50,373 bases of DNA from NCBI GenBank assembly GCA_025359425.1, contig JANYGC010000097.1, forward strand, positions 1 to 50,373. Direction: 5' to 3'. Positions within the stretch are counted from its first letter, which is position 1; the number at the start of each line of letters is the position of its first letter. The notes below the pieces were generated by a model, which worked only from the letters and a program-made list of their open reading frames with translations, had not been told where the DNA came from and did not search any database. The translations under genes were made by a program, and so were the position numbers. Positions 15,850 through 24,694 of the stretch are shown here, one piece after another. Source of the stretch: Sphingomonadaceae bacterium (GTDB lineage: Bacteria; Pseudomonadota; Alphaproteobacteria; Sphingomonadales; Sphingomonadaceae).

Positions 15850-17271
15850 TTAGACTAGCTTGCCGGGATTGAGCAGTCCCGCAGGATCCAGCGCGGCCTT
15901 GACCCGGGCAAGCAGATCGAGCGCCACCGGATTGCCCAACCGGGCCAGTTCGTCGCGCTTCATCTGGCCAATCCCGTGTTCGGCGGAGATCGAGCCGTGC
16001 CACTGGGTAACCAGGTCGTGGACCATCCGGCTGACCGCCTTGCCGGGCCCTTCTTCCCACTCGCCGCGCACGGCACCGGGCGGGGCGGTAACATGGAAAT
16101 GGACGTTGCCATCGCCCAGATGGCCGAACGCGAAAGCACCGCAGCCGGGCCAGTCGCGCTCGACCTCGGCAATGGCAAAGGTCACGAAAGCGGCCATTTG
16201 CGCGACCGGCACCGAGATGTCGTGCTGCACCGCCGCACCCTTGGCCCGAAGCGCGCCCGAGATCGATTCGCGCAGGTTCCAGAAGGCATCGGCCTGGGTT
16301 TGGGAAGCGGCGATGGTCGCGTCCTCGACCACCCCAGCCGCCAAGGCCTCGGCCAGCAGCTGCTCGGCCTGGCATTGCAAATCCGCCGCCGGATCGCTGC
16401 TGACCAGCTCGATCAACGCATGCCAGCCGTGCGGGGCGGCAAGCGGGGCGCGCGCATCGGGAACATTCGCCAAGACCGCCTCGAGGCAATTCTGCGGCAG
16501 AACCTCGAACCCCTCAAGCGCCTCGCCCAGCATGGCCCCGGTCTGGAGCAGCAACTGGCGCGCTGCATCGATGCTGGTGAGGCCTGCCCAGATGACAATA
16601 CGCTGCGCGACCGCCGGTTCGAGCTTCAACGTGGCCGCGGTGACAATCCCGAGGGTGCCTTCCGAACCGATGAACAATTGCTTCAGATCGAACCCGCGAT
16701 TGTCCTTCTTGAGCGGGGTTAGCGCCGACCACACCGTACCGTCAGCCAGCACCGCCTCCAGCCCAAGGACCTGCGCGCGCATCGAGCCGTGGCGCAGCAC
16801 CTGGCTGCCCCCGGCATTGGTCGCGATCAGCCCGCCGACCGTGGCCGAGCCCTTGCCGCCGAGCGTCAGCGGGAAGCGCAATCCCATGCTTTCGGCAGCT
16901 TGATGGAGGTTTTGCAGGACCACTCCGGCTCCGCAGGTGACCTGCCGGGCCGCCACATCGACCACGCCGATCGCGTTTAATCGCCGCAGCGAGAGCAGCA
17001 ATGCCGATCCGCTGTCATCGGGCGTCGCGCCGCCCGACATTCCGCTGTTGCCGCCTTGCGGCACGATAGCGACGCCATAGCGCGCGCATAGCGCGACGAT
17101 AGTGGCGACTTCGCTGGCGTCAGCCGGTGAGGCCAGCGCGCAGGCCTGGCCGGTGTAGCGCCCGCGCCAGTCGGTCAGCCACGGTGCCATCAGTTCGGGA
17201 TCGGTGATCAGCCCGCGCGGCCCCAGCAGCGCGGCGGCGGCGGACAGAAAAGATTGGTCTTGGCCAGCCAT
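15850..17271 (-). CDS. FAD-linked 2-hydroxy acid dehydrogenase (GlcD/D2HGDH type)
   Basis: A 473-residue flavoprotein of the PCMH/FAD-oxidase-C family. The FAD pyrophosphate loop is PQGGNSGMSGGA (71-82), followed by GGLIATNAGGSQ and FIGSEGTLGIVT. The C-terminal half has HLGDGNVHFH near residue 384 and SAEHGIGQMKRDEL near 428, both typical of D-2-hydroxyglutarate and D-lactate dehydrogenases. It should oxidise a D-2-hydroxy acid to the 2-oxo acid and pass electrons to ETF or quinone. The exact substrate cannot be set. It follows 88 bp upstream of sapC on the same strand. Confidence 0.9.
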   Translation of the reverse strand: MAGQDQSFLSAAAALLGPRGLITDPELMAPWLTDWRGRYTGQACALASPADASEVATIVALCARYGVAIVPQGGNSGMSGGATPDDSGSALLLSLRRLNAIGVVDVAARQVTCGAGVVLQNLHQAAESMGLRFPLTLGGKGSATVGGLIATNAGGSQVLRHGSMRAQVLGLEAVLADGTVWSALTPLKKDNRGFDLKQLFIGSEGTLGIVTAATLKLEPAVAQRIVIWAGLTSIDAARQLLLQTGAMLGEALEGFEVLPQNCLEAVLANVPDARAPLAAPHGWHALIELVSSDPAADLQCQAEQLLAEALAAGVVEDATIAASQTQADAFWNLRESISGALRAKGAAVQHDISVPVAQMAAFVTFAIAEVERDWPGCGAFAFGHLGDGNVHFHVTAPPGAVRGEWEEGPGKAVSRMVHDLVTQWHGSISAEHGIGQMKRDELARLGNPVALDLLARVKAALDPAGLLNPGKLV

Positions 17272-17376
17272 GCGCCGCCTATGGCACAGCGACCCGTCTC
17301 GCTACCAGCCCGCTTTGCAAGACGCTGCGCTTCGGGTTAAGCGGTGGTTCAAAGATTGGGGCTATTCAACACCGTC

Positions 17377-17880
17377 ATGTCACCAGCCGTGCAACTCTTG
17401 GCCCCGTTGGCCTTGCTGTTTCCTGCCGCCATGGCAGTCGAGCAGGCGCCTGTTGCCGAGCGTGCGCCGCTGCCGATTGCGGCGCCGGCCCAGCAGGTCA
17501 GCATCGAGCAGCGCGTGACGATCCGGATCAATCCGCGCCCCGCACCGATGCCCGACGTCGCGAACTTCGTGACCGAGGGTGCCGATGCCGGCGGCGATCC
17601 GCGCTTTGTCGAGCGCAAGGCGGGCAAGTGCCTGCCGCTCGGGTCAATCGCCGGGGTCCAGCCGCTCAGCGACGACCGACTGCTGCTGATCCTGCGCGAC
17701 AACCGGCTGTTTACCGCCAGGCTCGAAAAAGGCTGCCAGGCGCGCGAATTCTATTCGGGCTTCATCGTCAAGCGCAACGCCGACGGCCAGGTCTGCGTCA
17801 GCCGCGACGAACTGCTGTCGCGCTCAGGGGCAAGCTGCCAGGTCCGCGGGTTTCGCCAACTGGTCGGCGCGGGCGAGTGA
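17377..17880 (+). CDS. Exported protein of unknown function
   Basis: A 167-residue protein starting at ATG 17377, with a cleavable signal peptide (hydrophobic LLAPLALLFPAAMA, cleavage near residue 20). The mature part is proline- and alanine-rich at first and then has four cysteines (KCLPL, GCQAR, VCVSR, SCQVR) that could form two disulfides in the periplasm. A GTG at 17344 would extend the N-terminus by 11 residues. I do not recognise a domain; small periplasmic proteins of this layout are common in sphingomonads. It is divergent from the FAD-linked dehydrogenase. Confidence 0.7.
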   Translation: MSPAVQLLAPLALLFPAAMAVEQAPVAERAPLPIAAPAQQVSIEQRVTIRINPRPAPMPDVANFVTEGADAGGDPRFVERKAGKCLPLGSIAGVQPLSDDRLLLILRDNRLFTARLEKGCQAREFYSGFIVKRNADGQVCVSRDELLSRSGASCQVRGFRQLVGAGE

Positions 17881-18012
17881 TGGCCTGGGCATTGCTGCCG
17901 GGTTGCCCTGCGATTCCTTGACTCTACAGCGTAAATGCGCCTAGGGCGCGGCTGTTCGGTCCATGCCAGCGCACGGGCCGCGAAACGCGTTCTCCTGCAA
18001 TCGAAGAAACCT

Positions 18013-19464
18013 ATGAAATTCGCCGATCTCGGCCTGTCAGATGAACTGCTCGCGGCGGTAACCGCCAAGGGCTACGATACGCCCACGCCGATCCAGGCGC
18101 AGGCGATCCCCAGCGTGCTGATGATGCGCGACATCATCGGCGTGGCGCAAACCGGCACCGGCAAGACCGGCAGCTTCGTGCTGCCGATGATCGATATCCT
18201 GTCGCATGGCCGCCGCCGCGCGCTGATGCCGCGCAGCCTGATCCTCGAGCCGACCCGCGAACTGGCCGCTCAGGTTGCCGATGAATTCACCAAGTACGGC
18301 GTCAACCACGACCTCAAGATGGCGCTGCTGATCGGCGGCGTGCAGATGGGCGATCAGGTCAAGGCGCTCAAAGACGGGGTCGACGTGCTGATCGCCACCC
18401 CGGGCCGCCTGATGGATCTGTTCGAACGCGGCAAGATCCTGCTCACCGGCTGCGACCTGCTGGTGATCGACGAAGCTGACCGGATGCTCGACATGGGGTT
18501 CATCCCCGATATCGAGACGATCTGCTCAAAGCTTCCCGCGACCCGCCAGACCCTGCTGTTCAGCGCCACCATGCCGCCGCCGATCAAGAAGCTGGCCGAC
18601 AAGTTCCTCAGCAATCCAAAATATATTGAGGTCGCGCGTCCGGCCACCGCGAACATCAACATTGCCCAGCACAAGGTGATGGTTGGCTCGTCGCGGGTGA
18701 AGCGCGATGTGCTGATCGAACTGCTGCGCAACGCTGACGTCAAGACCGCGATGATCTTCTGCAACCGCAAGACCACCGTGCGCGATCTGGCCAAGACGCT
18801 CAAGCAAAAGGGCTTTTCGGCGGGCGAGATCCACGGCGACATGGATCAGCCGGCGCGGATCGCCGAGCTCGACCGGTTCAAGGCCGGGACGGTCAATATC
18901 CTGTGCTGCTCGGACGTCGCGGCGCGCGGGCTCGACGTGAAGGGGGTGAGCCATGTGTTCAACTTCGACACGCCGTGGCACCCCGATGACTATATCCACC
19001 GGATCGGCCGCACCGGCCGCGCCGGAGCAACCGGCAAGGCCTTCACGCTGGTCGCCCCCGAAGACGCCGAAGCGATCGGCAATGTCGAAAAGCTGACCGG
19101 GATGCAGATCCCGGTTTACGAGATCGGCGGAGCGAGTGCCAAGGCCGAACGGCCCGCCCGCGAAGACAAGCCCGCCCGCGAAGACAAGCCCGCCCGGGCC
19201 GAACGCGCGCCGCGTGCGCGCAAGCCCGAGCCAGTCGCGGTCGAAGCAGTAGTGGTCGAAGCAGTAGTGGCCGAAGCGGTCGTTGCGGCTGAGCCTGCAG
19301 AACAGCCGCGTGCATCCCGCCCCAAGCGCGACGGCACCAAGCCGCGCCCCGAAGCGCGCCAGAGCGAACCCCGCCGTGCCGCCAAGCGCGATGCGGCTGA
19401 CGATGGCGATGCCGATGTGTGGAACGGGCCGGTGCCCAGCTTTCTGGGCGTTTCGGCGCTTTGA
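18013..19464 (+). CDS. DEAD-box RNA helicase (RhlE-like)
   Basis: A 483-residue helicase with all DEAD-box motifs in order: Q motif GYDTPTPIQ (20-28), AQTGTGKT (45-52), PTRELA, TPGRLMD, VIDEADRMLD near 152, SATMP, DVAARGLD and HRIGRTGRAG near 328. It unwinds short RNA duplexes in ribosome assembly or mRNA decay. The tail after about residue 370 is low-complexity and charged, rich in Arg, Lys, Ala and Val, containing tandem PAREDK and VEAVV repeats encoded by near-identical DNA repeats. The ATG at 18013 gives the usual MKFADLGLS start; the ribosome-binding site is weak. Confidence 0.94.
   Translation: MKFADLGLSDELLAAVTAKGYDTPTPIQAQAIPSVLMMRDIIGVAQTGTGKTGSFVLPMIDILSHGRRRALMPRSLILEPTRELAAQVADEFTKYGVNHDLKMALLIGGVQMGDQVKALKDGVDVLIATPGRLMDLFERGKILLTGCDLLVIDEADRMLDMGFIPDIETICSKLPATRQTLLFSATMPPPIKKLADKFLSNPKYIEVARPATANINIAQHKVMVGSSRVKRDVLIELLRNADVKTAMIFCNRKTTVRDLAKTLKQKGFSAGEIHGDMDQPARIAELDRFKAGTVNILCCSDVAARGLDVKGVSHVFNFDTPWHPDDYIHRIGRTGRAGATGKAFTLVAPEDAEAIGNVEKLTGMQIPVYEIGGASAKAERPAREDKPAREDKPARAERAPRARKPEPVAVEAVVVEAVVAEAVVAAEPAEQPRASRPKRDGTKPRPEARQSEPRRAAKRDAADDGDADVWNGPVPSFLGVSAL
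19153..19284 (+). repeat. Short tandem repeats inside the helicase tail
   Basis: Two adjoining in-frame tandem arrays. An 18-nt unit beginning CCCGCCCGCGAAGACAAG is present twice plus a partial copy (19153-19200) and encodes PAREDK. A 15-nt unit GTCGAAGCAGTAGTG is present twice plus a diverged third (19240-19284) and encodes VEAVV. Perfect identity at silent positions points to recent slippage or unequal exchange, so tail length probably varies between strains. Confidence 0.8.
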
Positions 19465-19574
19465 GCAATAGCTTTGCGCCCAAAGTTGGGGTAATTCCTC
19501 GCTCAGCGGGATGAAGCGGTTTCCCGATCAGGCTTAGGCCCAAACACCGCGCACCTCTGAACTGGAGGACGCGC

Positions 19575-20090
19575 ATGCCTGTTATACATCCAGATTTGTC
19601 AGAACTGACTGGAACGACGATGTCGCGGCGAGCTTTGCTCGGTTCGGCCTTGGCCGCATCACTCGCCGGCGGTTGCGCATCGGCGCGGCGCGGTCAGGCA
19701 CCTCTCGTGCTGTTTGTCTGCCAATACGGCACCGCCAAGAGCGCGATTGCGCGCGAGCTGTTCCGGCGGCGGGTCCGCCAACGGCATCTCGCCATCGCGG
19801 CATTTTCGCGCGGTCTGACGATCGAGGATCACCTGACCCCGGACCTGCGCCAGCGCCTCGCTGCAGACGGGGTCGATCCCGCGGTTGAGCCTGCGCAAGT
19901 GCTGCAAGTCCGCGATTGGCAGCGTGCTTCAATAGTTGTCGCGTTCAACCCGCTCCCACTGGAAGTTCCGCGCGCAAAGGTGCGCGACTGGACCGATCTC
20001 CCTTCGATCACCGATGATTATGCGAACACCCGGGCGATCCTCGACCGGCGGCTCGAAGCGCTGATCGATGAACTGGCGGGGCGGGCTTAG
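19575..20090 (+). CDS. Exported low-molecular-weight phosphatase/arsenate reductase-like protein
   Basis: A 171-residue protein whose start at 19575 is fixed by GGAGG 7 nt upstream. Residues 17-34 (MSRRALLGSALAAS...GGC) look like a Tat-type signal with twin Arg18-Arg19 and a lipobox ending at Cys34, so the protein may be a periplasmic lipoprotein. The mature domain begins LVLFVCQYGTAKSAIAREL, the P-loop of low-molecular-weight tyrosine phosphatases and thioredoxin-type arsenate reductases. The signature is C49-x5-K55-S, however, with lysine in place of the invariant arginine. A later VRDWTDLPSITDDY resembles the DW-x-D-P segment with the general acid. Enzymatic activity is therefore uncertain. 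Confidence 0.75.
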   Translation: MPVIHPDLSELTGTTMSRRALLGSALAASLAGGCASARRGQAPLVLFVCQYGTAKSAIARELFRRRVRQRHLAIAAFSRGLTIEDHLTPDLRQRLAADGVDPAVEPAQVLQVRDWQRASIVVAFNPLPLEVPRAKVRDWTDLPSITDDYANTRAILDRRLEALIDELAGRA

Positions 20091-22375
20091 GTCGCCGGCT
20101 TCACAAAACTGTCGATCACCCGCTTCGCCCCTGCCGTCTCGAACTCGATCTCGAGCTTGTTGCCTTCCTGCGCGGTGACCGTGCCGTAGCCGAATTTTTC
20201 GTGGAAGACGCGCGCGCCCAGCGCGATGTCGCCGCGCGGCTTGGCGGCGAAGCTGGCGGCGCTGCGGGTGTTCTCGGTGATCCGCCGCGGGGCGGGGTCA
20301 TAGGTCTGCGCGGCCGCGCGTTGCCAGCCGGGACCGCGGGTCATGGTCCGGCTCGGCTGGGCAGCGGCGACATGCGCGAACGGGTCGGAATGTTCGGAGA
20401 ACTGCGCGCGCCAGAGCGAGGCGCCGCCGCTCATGGTGTTTTCCTGCGCGATGTGCGCTTGCGGCAGGTCGGCGATGAACCGGCTCGGGATCGAGCTGGT
20501 CCACTGGCCATAGATGCGCCGGTTGGCGGCGTGGAAGATGGTGCACTGGCGGCGCGCGCGGGTGATCGCGACATAGGCCAGCCGGCGTTCTTCCTCGAGC
20601 GCGGCGAGCCCGCCTTCGTCCATCGCCCGCTGCGAAGGGAACACGCCTTCCTCCCACCCGACCAGATAGAGATAGTCGAACTCCAGCCCTTTGGCAGCGT
20701 GGATTGTCATGATCGTCAGCTTTTCGGCATCGTCGGCCTTGTCGTTATCCATCACCAGGCTGACATGCTCAAGAAAATCGCCGAGCGTTTCGTATTCTTC
20801 CAGCGCGCGGGAAAGCTCGGTGAGGTTTTCGAGGCGGCCGGCGCTTTCGGCGCTGCGTTCGGCCTGGAGCGCTTCAGTGTAGCCACTCTCGTCGAGCAAA
20901 GTTCGCACCAACTCCGCCGGGGAGAGCGTGTCCGCAGCCTCACGCCAGCGCGCGAAATTGCGCATCAGGCCCAGCAGCGTGTTGCGCGCCCGCGCGGGCA
21001 GCTCATCGCTATCAACCATTTCGAGTGCAGCCATGGCCAACGGCACATTGCGCGCGCGGGCATGGCGGTGGAGCTTTTCGAGCGTCTTGTCGCCGAGGCC
21101 GCGCTTGGGGGTGTTGTAGATCCGCTCGAACGCGAGGTCGTCGCTGGGCTGCGCGATCAGCCGCAAATAGGCCAGCGCATCGCGAATTTCAGCGCGCTCG
21201 TAGAAGCGGAAGCCGCCGACGATCTTGTAGTTCAGCCCGATCGCGATGAACCGATCCTCGAATTCGCGGGTCTGGAACTGCGCGCGCACCAGGATCGCCA
21301 GCTGCGACAGCGAGGCACCCTCACGCTCAAGCCGTTCGGCGTCCTCGCCGACCCGGCGGGCTTCTTCGGGGCCATCCCACACGCCGATGACGCGGACCTT
21401 GTCGCCGCCATTACGCTCGGTCCACAGCGTCTTGCCGAGCCGCTGCGAGTTGGCGTCGATCAGGCCCGAGGCAGCCGCGAGGATATCGGGGGTGGAGCGG
21501 TAGTTCTGCTCCAGCTTGATCACCTTCGCGCCGGGAAAATCCTGTTCGAACCGCAGGATATTGGTCACCTCCGCGCCGCGCCACGAATAGATCGACTGGT
21601 CGTCATCACCCACCACGCAGATGTTGCGGTGACCCTGCGCGAGCAGCCGCAGCCACAGGTACTGGACCTGGTTGGTGTCCTGATATTCGTCGACCAGGAT
21701 ATATTTGAAACGCTGCTGGTACTGTTCGAGGATTTCGCGGTGCTCCCGCAGCACGTTGAGCATGTGGAGCAGCAGATCGCCAAAATCGCAGGCGTTGAGC
21801 GCTTTCAGCCGGTCCTGGTAAAGCTGGTAAAACTTCTGGCCAAGCCCGTTGGCGTAAGCCTCGCTTTCAGCCACGCCCAAGTCGGCCGGGTTGAGCCCCT
21901 TGTTCTTCCACCGATCGATGCAGCTTGCCAGCAGCCGCGGCGGCCAGCGCTTTTCGTCAAGCCCTTCGGCCTGGATCAGCTGTTTCAGGACGCGCAGCTG
22001 ATCGTCGGTGTCGATGATCGTGTAGTTCGATTGCAGCCCGACCAGCTCAGCGTGGCGGCGCAGCAGTTTGGCGGCGATCGAGTGGAAGGTGCCAAGCCAC
22101 GGCAGACCCTCGCTGCTCGGCCCGAGCAGGTGCGCGACCCGCTCCTTCATCTCGCGCGCGGCCCGGTTGGTAAAGGTGACGCAGAGCACTTCGCTCGGCC
22201 ACGCGCGGCGGGTGCGGATGATATGCGCGAGCCGGGTGGTCAGCGCGGCGGTCTTGCCGGTGCCGGCCCCGGCGAGCATCAGCACCGGGCCTTCGGTGGT
22301 CAGCACCGCTTCGCGCTGCGGCGCGTTCAGGCCTTCGAGGTAAGGCTCGGGCAGCGATTCGGGTGGGGGGTGCAC
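20087..22375 (-). CDS. uvrD: UvrD-family superfamily 1A DNA helicase
   Basis: A 762-residue helicase counting from GTG 22375. Motifs: LNAPQREAV (Q motif), Walker A AGAGTGKT (35-42), TFTNRAA, VDEYQDTN, GDDDQSIYSWRGA, LEQNYRST, IHAAKGLEF and VAITRARR. The C-terminus (FGYGTVTAQEGNKLEIEF) is the small beta-fold that binds RNA polymerase in PcrA/UvrD. It acts in nucleotide excision and mismatch repair. The frame is open for another 57 codons upstream, but that part has no helicase character and overlaps the divergent gene. An SOS box lies 5 bp before the GTG, so the message is very short-leadered or the start is slightly further in. The stop overlaps that of the phosphatase-like gene. Confidence 0.93.
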   Translation of the reverse strand: MHPPPESLPEPYLEGLNAPQREAVLTTEGPVLMLAGAGTGKTAALTTRLAHIIRTRRAWPSEVLCVTFTNRAAREMKERVAHLLGPSSEGLPWLGTFHSIAAKLLRRHAELVGLQSNYTIIDTDDQLRVLKQLIQAEGLDEKRWPPRLLASCIDRWKNKGLNPADLGVAESEAYANGLGQKFYQLYQDRLKALNACDFGDLLLHMLNVLREHREILEQYQQRFKYILVDEYQDTNQVQYLWLRLLAQGHRNICVVGDDDQSIYSWRGAEVTNILRFEQDFPGAKVIKLEQNYRSTPDILAAASGLIDANSQRLGKTLWTERNGGDKVRVIGVWDGPEEARRVGEDAERLEREGASLSQLAILVRAQFQTREFEDRFIAIGLNYKIVGGFRFYERAEIRDALAYLRLIAQPSDDLAFERIYNTPKRGLGDKTLEKLHRHARARNVPLAMAALEMVDSDELPARARNTLLGLMRNFARWREAADTLSPAELVRTLLDESGYTEALQAERSAESAGRLENLTELSRALEEYETLGDFLEHVSLVMDNDKADDAEKLTIMTIHAAKGLEFDYLYLVGWEEGVFPSQRAMDEGGLAALEEERRLAYVAITRARRQCTIFHAANRRIYGQWTSSIPSRFIADLPQAHIAQENTMSGGASLWRAQFSEHSDPFAHVAAAQPSRTMTRGPGWQRAAAQTYDPAPRRITENTRSAASFAAKPRGDIALGARVFHEKFGYGTVTAQEGNKLEIEFETAGAKRVIDSFVKPAT

Positions 22376-22379
22376 AGGC

Positions 22380-22394
22380 GAACAGTTAGGGAAC
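22380..22394 (-). promoter_or_regulatory. LexA (SOS) box upstream of uvrD
   Basis: On the minus strand the bases read GTTC-CCTAACT-GTTC, an exact match to the alphaproteobacterial LexA site GTTC-N7-GTTC. It ends 5 bp before the GTG of uvrD, a classical SOS gene, and would block its promoter. Proximity to the start codon suggests transcription begins at or very near the GTG. Confidence 0.75.
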
Positions 22395-22504
22395 GGTGGG
22401 CCCTTGTGCAAGCGCAGTGACGGCTTGATCGATATCGCCGTTCGTATAAGCCCACGGTATACTGTTCCGGACAAGAATGGAACTGAACGAAGAACTTTGC
22501 GGGG

Positions 22505-22903
22505 ATGAAATTCATGGAATCGGCAACTGCGAACGGAATGGCGCAAGGCGGGATTCGGGTCTTGCTTCGCCTTGAAGGGCTGGCAATCCTTTCGGTCGCA
22601 ATTTGGCTGTATTCAGCCGGAGCTTATGGCTGGGGGCAATTCGCTCTACTCTTTTTCGTGCCCGACCTCTCGTTCGCGGGATACCTGCTTGGACCGCGCG
22701 CAGGGGCATTGGCCTATAATTGCGCGCACAGCACCTTGGGTCCAGCTACGCTCGTCGCCCTGACGATTTCGGGCTGGCACGGTTTGATGCCGATTGCATT
22801 GATCTGGTTTGCTCATGTCGGCTTCGACCGATCATTGGGTTACGGACTCAAATATGCCAGTGGCTTTCATGATACACACCTTGGCCGGATTGGCCGGCGC
22901 TGA
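22505..22903 (+). CDS. DUF4260 family membrane protein
   Basis: A 132-residue protein with three to four hydrophobic segments and the family's conserved features: the FVPDLSFAGYLLGPRAG segment, YNCAHSTLGP, and the C-terminal WFAHVGFDRSLGYGLKY. It should be an inner-membrane protein of unknown function. A second ATG nine bases on (22514) is an alternative start. It is divergent from uvrD and lies 2 bp before the MHS transporter start, so the pair is one transcription unit. Codon use is a little more A/T-rich than the surroundings. Confidence 0.85.
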   Translation: MKFMESATANGMAQGGIRVLLRLEGLAILSVAIWLYSAGAYGWGQFALLFFVPDLSFAGYLLGPRAGALAYNCAHSTLGPATLVALTISGWHGLMPIALIWFAHVGFDRSLGYGLKYASGFHDTHLGRIGRR

Positions 22904-22905
22904 GC

Positions 22906-24174
22906 ATGCATCCGCTGCGCGCCAATGCCCGAATTCTGACCGCTGCGCTGACCGGCACGGCGGTCGAATTCTATGATTTTTACGTGTTTGCAACCGCCAC
23001 CGCGCTGGTCTTTGGACAGTTGTTTTTCCCGTCGAGCTCGCCCGAAGCGCAAGGGCTGCAAGCCTTCATGGTGTTCGGTCTTGCCTTCCTGGCACGGCCG
23101 GTGGGCGCGGTTGCGTTCGGACATTTCGGCGACCGGGTCGGACGCAAGGCTACCTTGGTTGCCTCGCTGCTGCTGATGGGCGGATCGACTTTCGCGATTG
23201 CTTTCCTCCCCGGCTATGCCAGCGCGGGCTATCTCGCCCCGCTGCTGCTGTGCGTGCTGCGCTTCGGTCAGGGCTTCGGCCTGGGCGGCGAATGGGGCGG
23301 GGCGGCGCTGCTCGCGGTGGAGAACGCGCCCAAAGGCTGGGAAGCGCGGTTTGGCGCAGCGCCGCAGTTTGGTGCGCCGCTTGGGTTCCTGGCCGCCAAC
23401 GGGCTGTTCCTGCTGCTTGGATTGTGGCTGAGCGAGGACCAGTTCCTCAGCTGGGGCTGGCGCGTACCGTTCCTGGTCAGCGCGGTGCTGGTCGGGATTG
23501 GCCTCTGGGTGCGGCTGCGGCTGACCGAGACCCCGGCGTTCAAGGCCGCGCTCGCCCATGCCCCGCCACCAGCGGTGCCGATCGGCGCGCTGCTGCGCAG
23601 GCATTTGGGCGCGGTGCTCGCAGGCAGCGCCGGGGTGGTCGCGTGCTTTGCGCTGTTCTATCTCTCGACCGCATTCGCGCTCGATCTGGCGACCAAGCAG
23701 CTCGGTTATGCGCGCGAGGAGTTCCTGCTGCTCCAGCTTGGCGCGAACTGCTTCCTCGCGGTGGGGATCGCGCTGGCGGTGGTTTGGGCCGACCGGACAA
23801 GTCCGCGCCGGGTGCTGCTGATCGGCGCGCTGGCGACGATGCTGGTCGGGCTGGTGTTCGCCGCCGGACTGCGGTCCGGTTCGGGCATGACGGTATTCGC
23901 CACGCTGTCCTTCGCGCTGCTCACGATGGGTTTCGTCTATGGCCCGATCGGCGGCTGGCTGGCGAGCCTGTACCCGGTCCCGGTGCGCTACAGCGGGGTT
24001 TCGGTCGCGTTCAACACCGGCGGGATCGTTGGCGGCGCGGTCACGCCATTGCTGGCCAAACAGATGGTCAGTGCGGGGATGGGCGGCTCGATCGGACTGC
24101 TGCTGGTCGGCGCGGGCGCGCTGACGCTGGTCGGGGTGCTTACAGCGCGGGCGGAGAAAGTCGCATCAGCGTGA
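22906..24174 (+). CDS. MFS transporter, metabolite:H+ symporter (MHS) type
   Basis: A 422-residue, 12-helix major facilitator. AVEFYDFYVFATAT in helix 1, the loop 2-3 signature GHFGDRVGRK (72-81) and GFGLGGEWGGAALL (about 124-137) are the marks of the MHS group that includes ShiA, ProP and KgtP. It imports an organic acid, betaine or similar compound with protons; which one cannot be inferred. It is coupled to the DUF4260 gene upstream, and its 3' end overlaps the convergent rsmD by 35 bp. Confidence 0.92.
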   Translation: MHPLRANARILTAALTGTAVEFYDFYVFATATALVFGQLFFPSSSPEAQGLQAFMVFGLAFLARPVGAVAFGHFGDRVGRKATLVASLLLMGGSTFAIAFLPGYASAGYLAPLLLCVLRFGQGFGLGGEWGGAALLAVENAPKGWEARFGAAPQFGAPLGFLAANGLFLLLGLWLSEDQFLSWGWRVPFLVSAVLVGIGLWVRLRLTETPAFKAALAHAPPPAVPIGALLRRHLGAVLAGSAGVVACFALFYLSTAFALDLATKQLGYAREEFLLLQLGANCFLAVGIALAVVWADRTSPRRVLLIGALATMLVGLVFAAGLRSGSGMTVFATLSFALLTMGFVYGPIGGWLASLYPVPVRYSGVSVAFNTGGIVGGAVTPLLAKQMVSAGMGGSIGLLLVGAGALTLVGVLTARAEKVASA

Positions 24175-24694
24175 TCCGCGCGGTGCCGACCTTGCGTTCC
24201 GACTCGGCTTCGAGCCCTTTGACTTGCGCGGGTTCCTTGAGCGCGGTTTCCAGGCTGATCCAGGTTGCCGGGCCGATCCAGCCCAATCGGTTGAGCTTCT
24301 CAAGCGCGACAACGCCCGCGCCCGAGCCATAGGGCGGATCGAGCAGGATCAGGTCGAGCGGGGCCGGGGCAGGGCCGAGCGCGAGCACCGATGCGGCGCG
24401 CACGTCGGCCTGCGGCGCGGCCTGCAGACTGGCGAGGTTGCCGCGTAGCGCGCGCAACGCTGCGGCATCGTGCTCGACGAACAGGCAGGTCGCCGCGCCG
24501 CGCGACAAAGCCTCGATCCCGAGCGCTCCCGATCCCGCAAACAGGTCGGCAACCTTCAGGCCGTCGAACGAACCAAGCCGGCTGACCAGCATCGAGAACA
24601 GCGTCTCGCGGGTTCGGTCGGACGTTGGCCGGGTCGTCTCGCCCGCCGGAGCCACCAGTTTGCGGCCGCGCCACTGGCCCGCGACTATCCGCAT
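24140..24694 (-). CDS. rsmD: 16S rRNA (guanine(966)-N2)-methyltransferase RsmD
   Basis: A 184-residue enzyme starting MRIVAGQWRGRKLVAP, the hallmark of RsmD. The SAM-binding loop LFAGSGALG is at 51-59 and the catalytic DPPY at 119-122. It methylates G966 in helix 31 of 16S rRNA. Its ATG shares one base with the TGA of the pseudouridine synthase gene (TGATG), so the two rRNA modification genes are translationally coupled. Confidence 0.95.
   Translation of the reverse strand: MRIVAGQWRGRKLVAPAGETTRPTSDRTRETLFSMLVSRLGSFDGLKVADLFAGSGALGIEALSRGAATCLFVEHDAAALRALRGNLASLQAAPQADVRAASVLALGPAPAPLDLILLDPPYGSGAGVVALEKLNRLGWIGPATWISLETALKEPAQVKGLEAESERKVGTARITLMRLSPPAL

Noticed and set aside
20201..22420. 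Very long open frame (about 740 codons) antisense to uvrD; similar long antisense frames face EF-G-like, alaS, purB and GH125 genes.
   Set aside because: These mirror the codon structure of GC-rich genes on the other strand, are rich in Arg/Ala/Gly with no domain, and lack ribosome-binding sites.
22460..22500. A second LexA-like site (GAAC...GAAC) before the DUF4260 gene.
   Set aside because: The half-sites are 8 or 3 bases apart, not 7.
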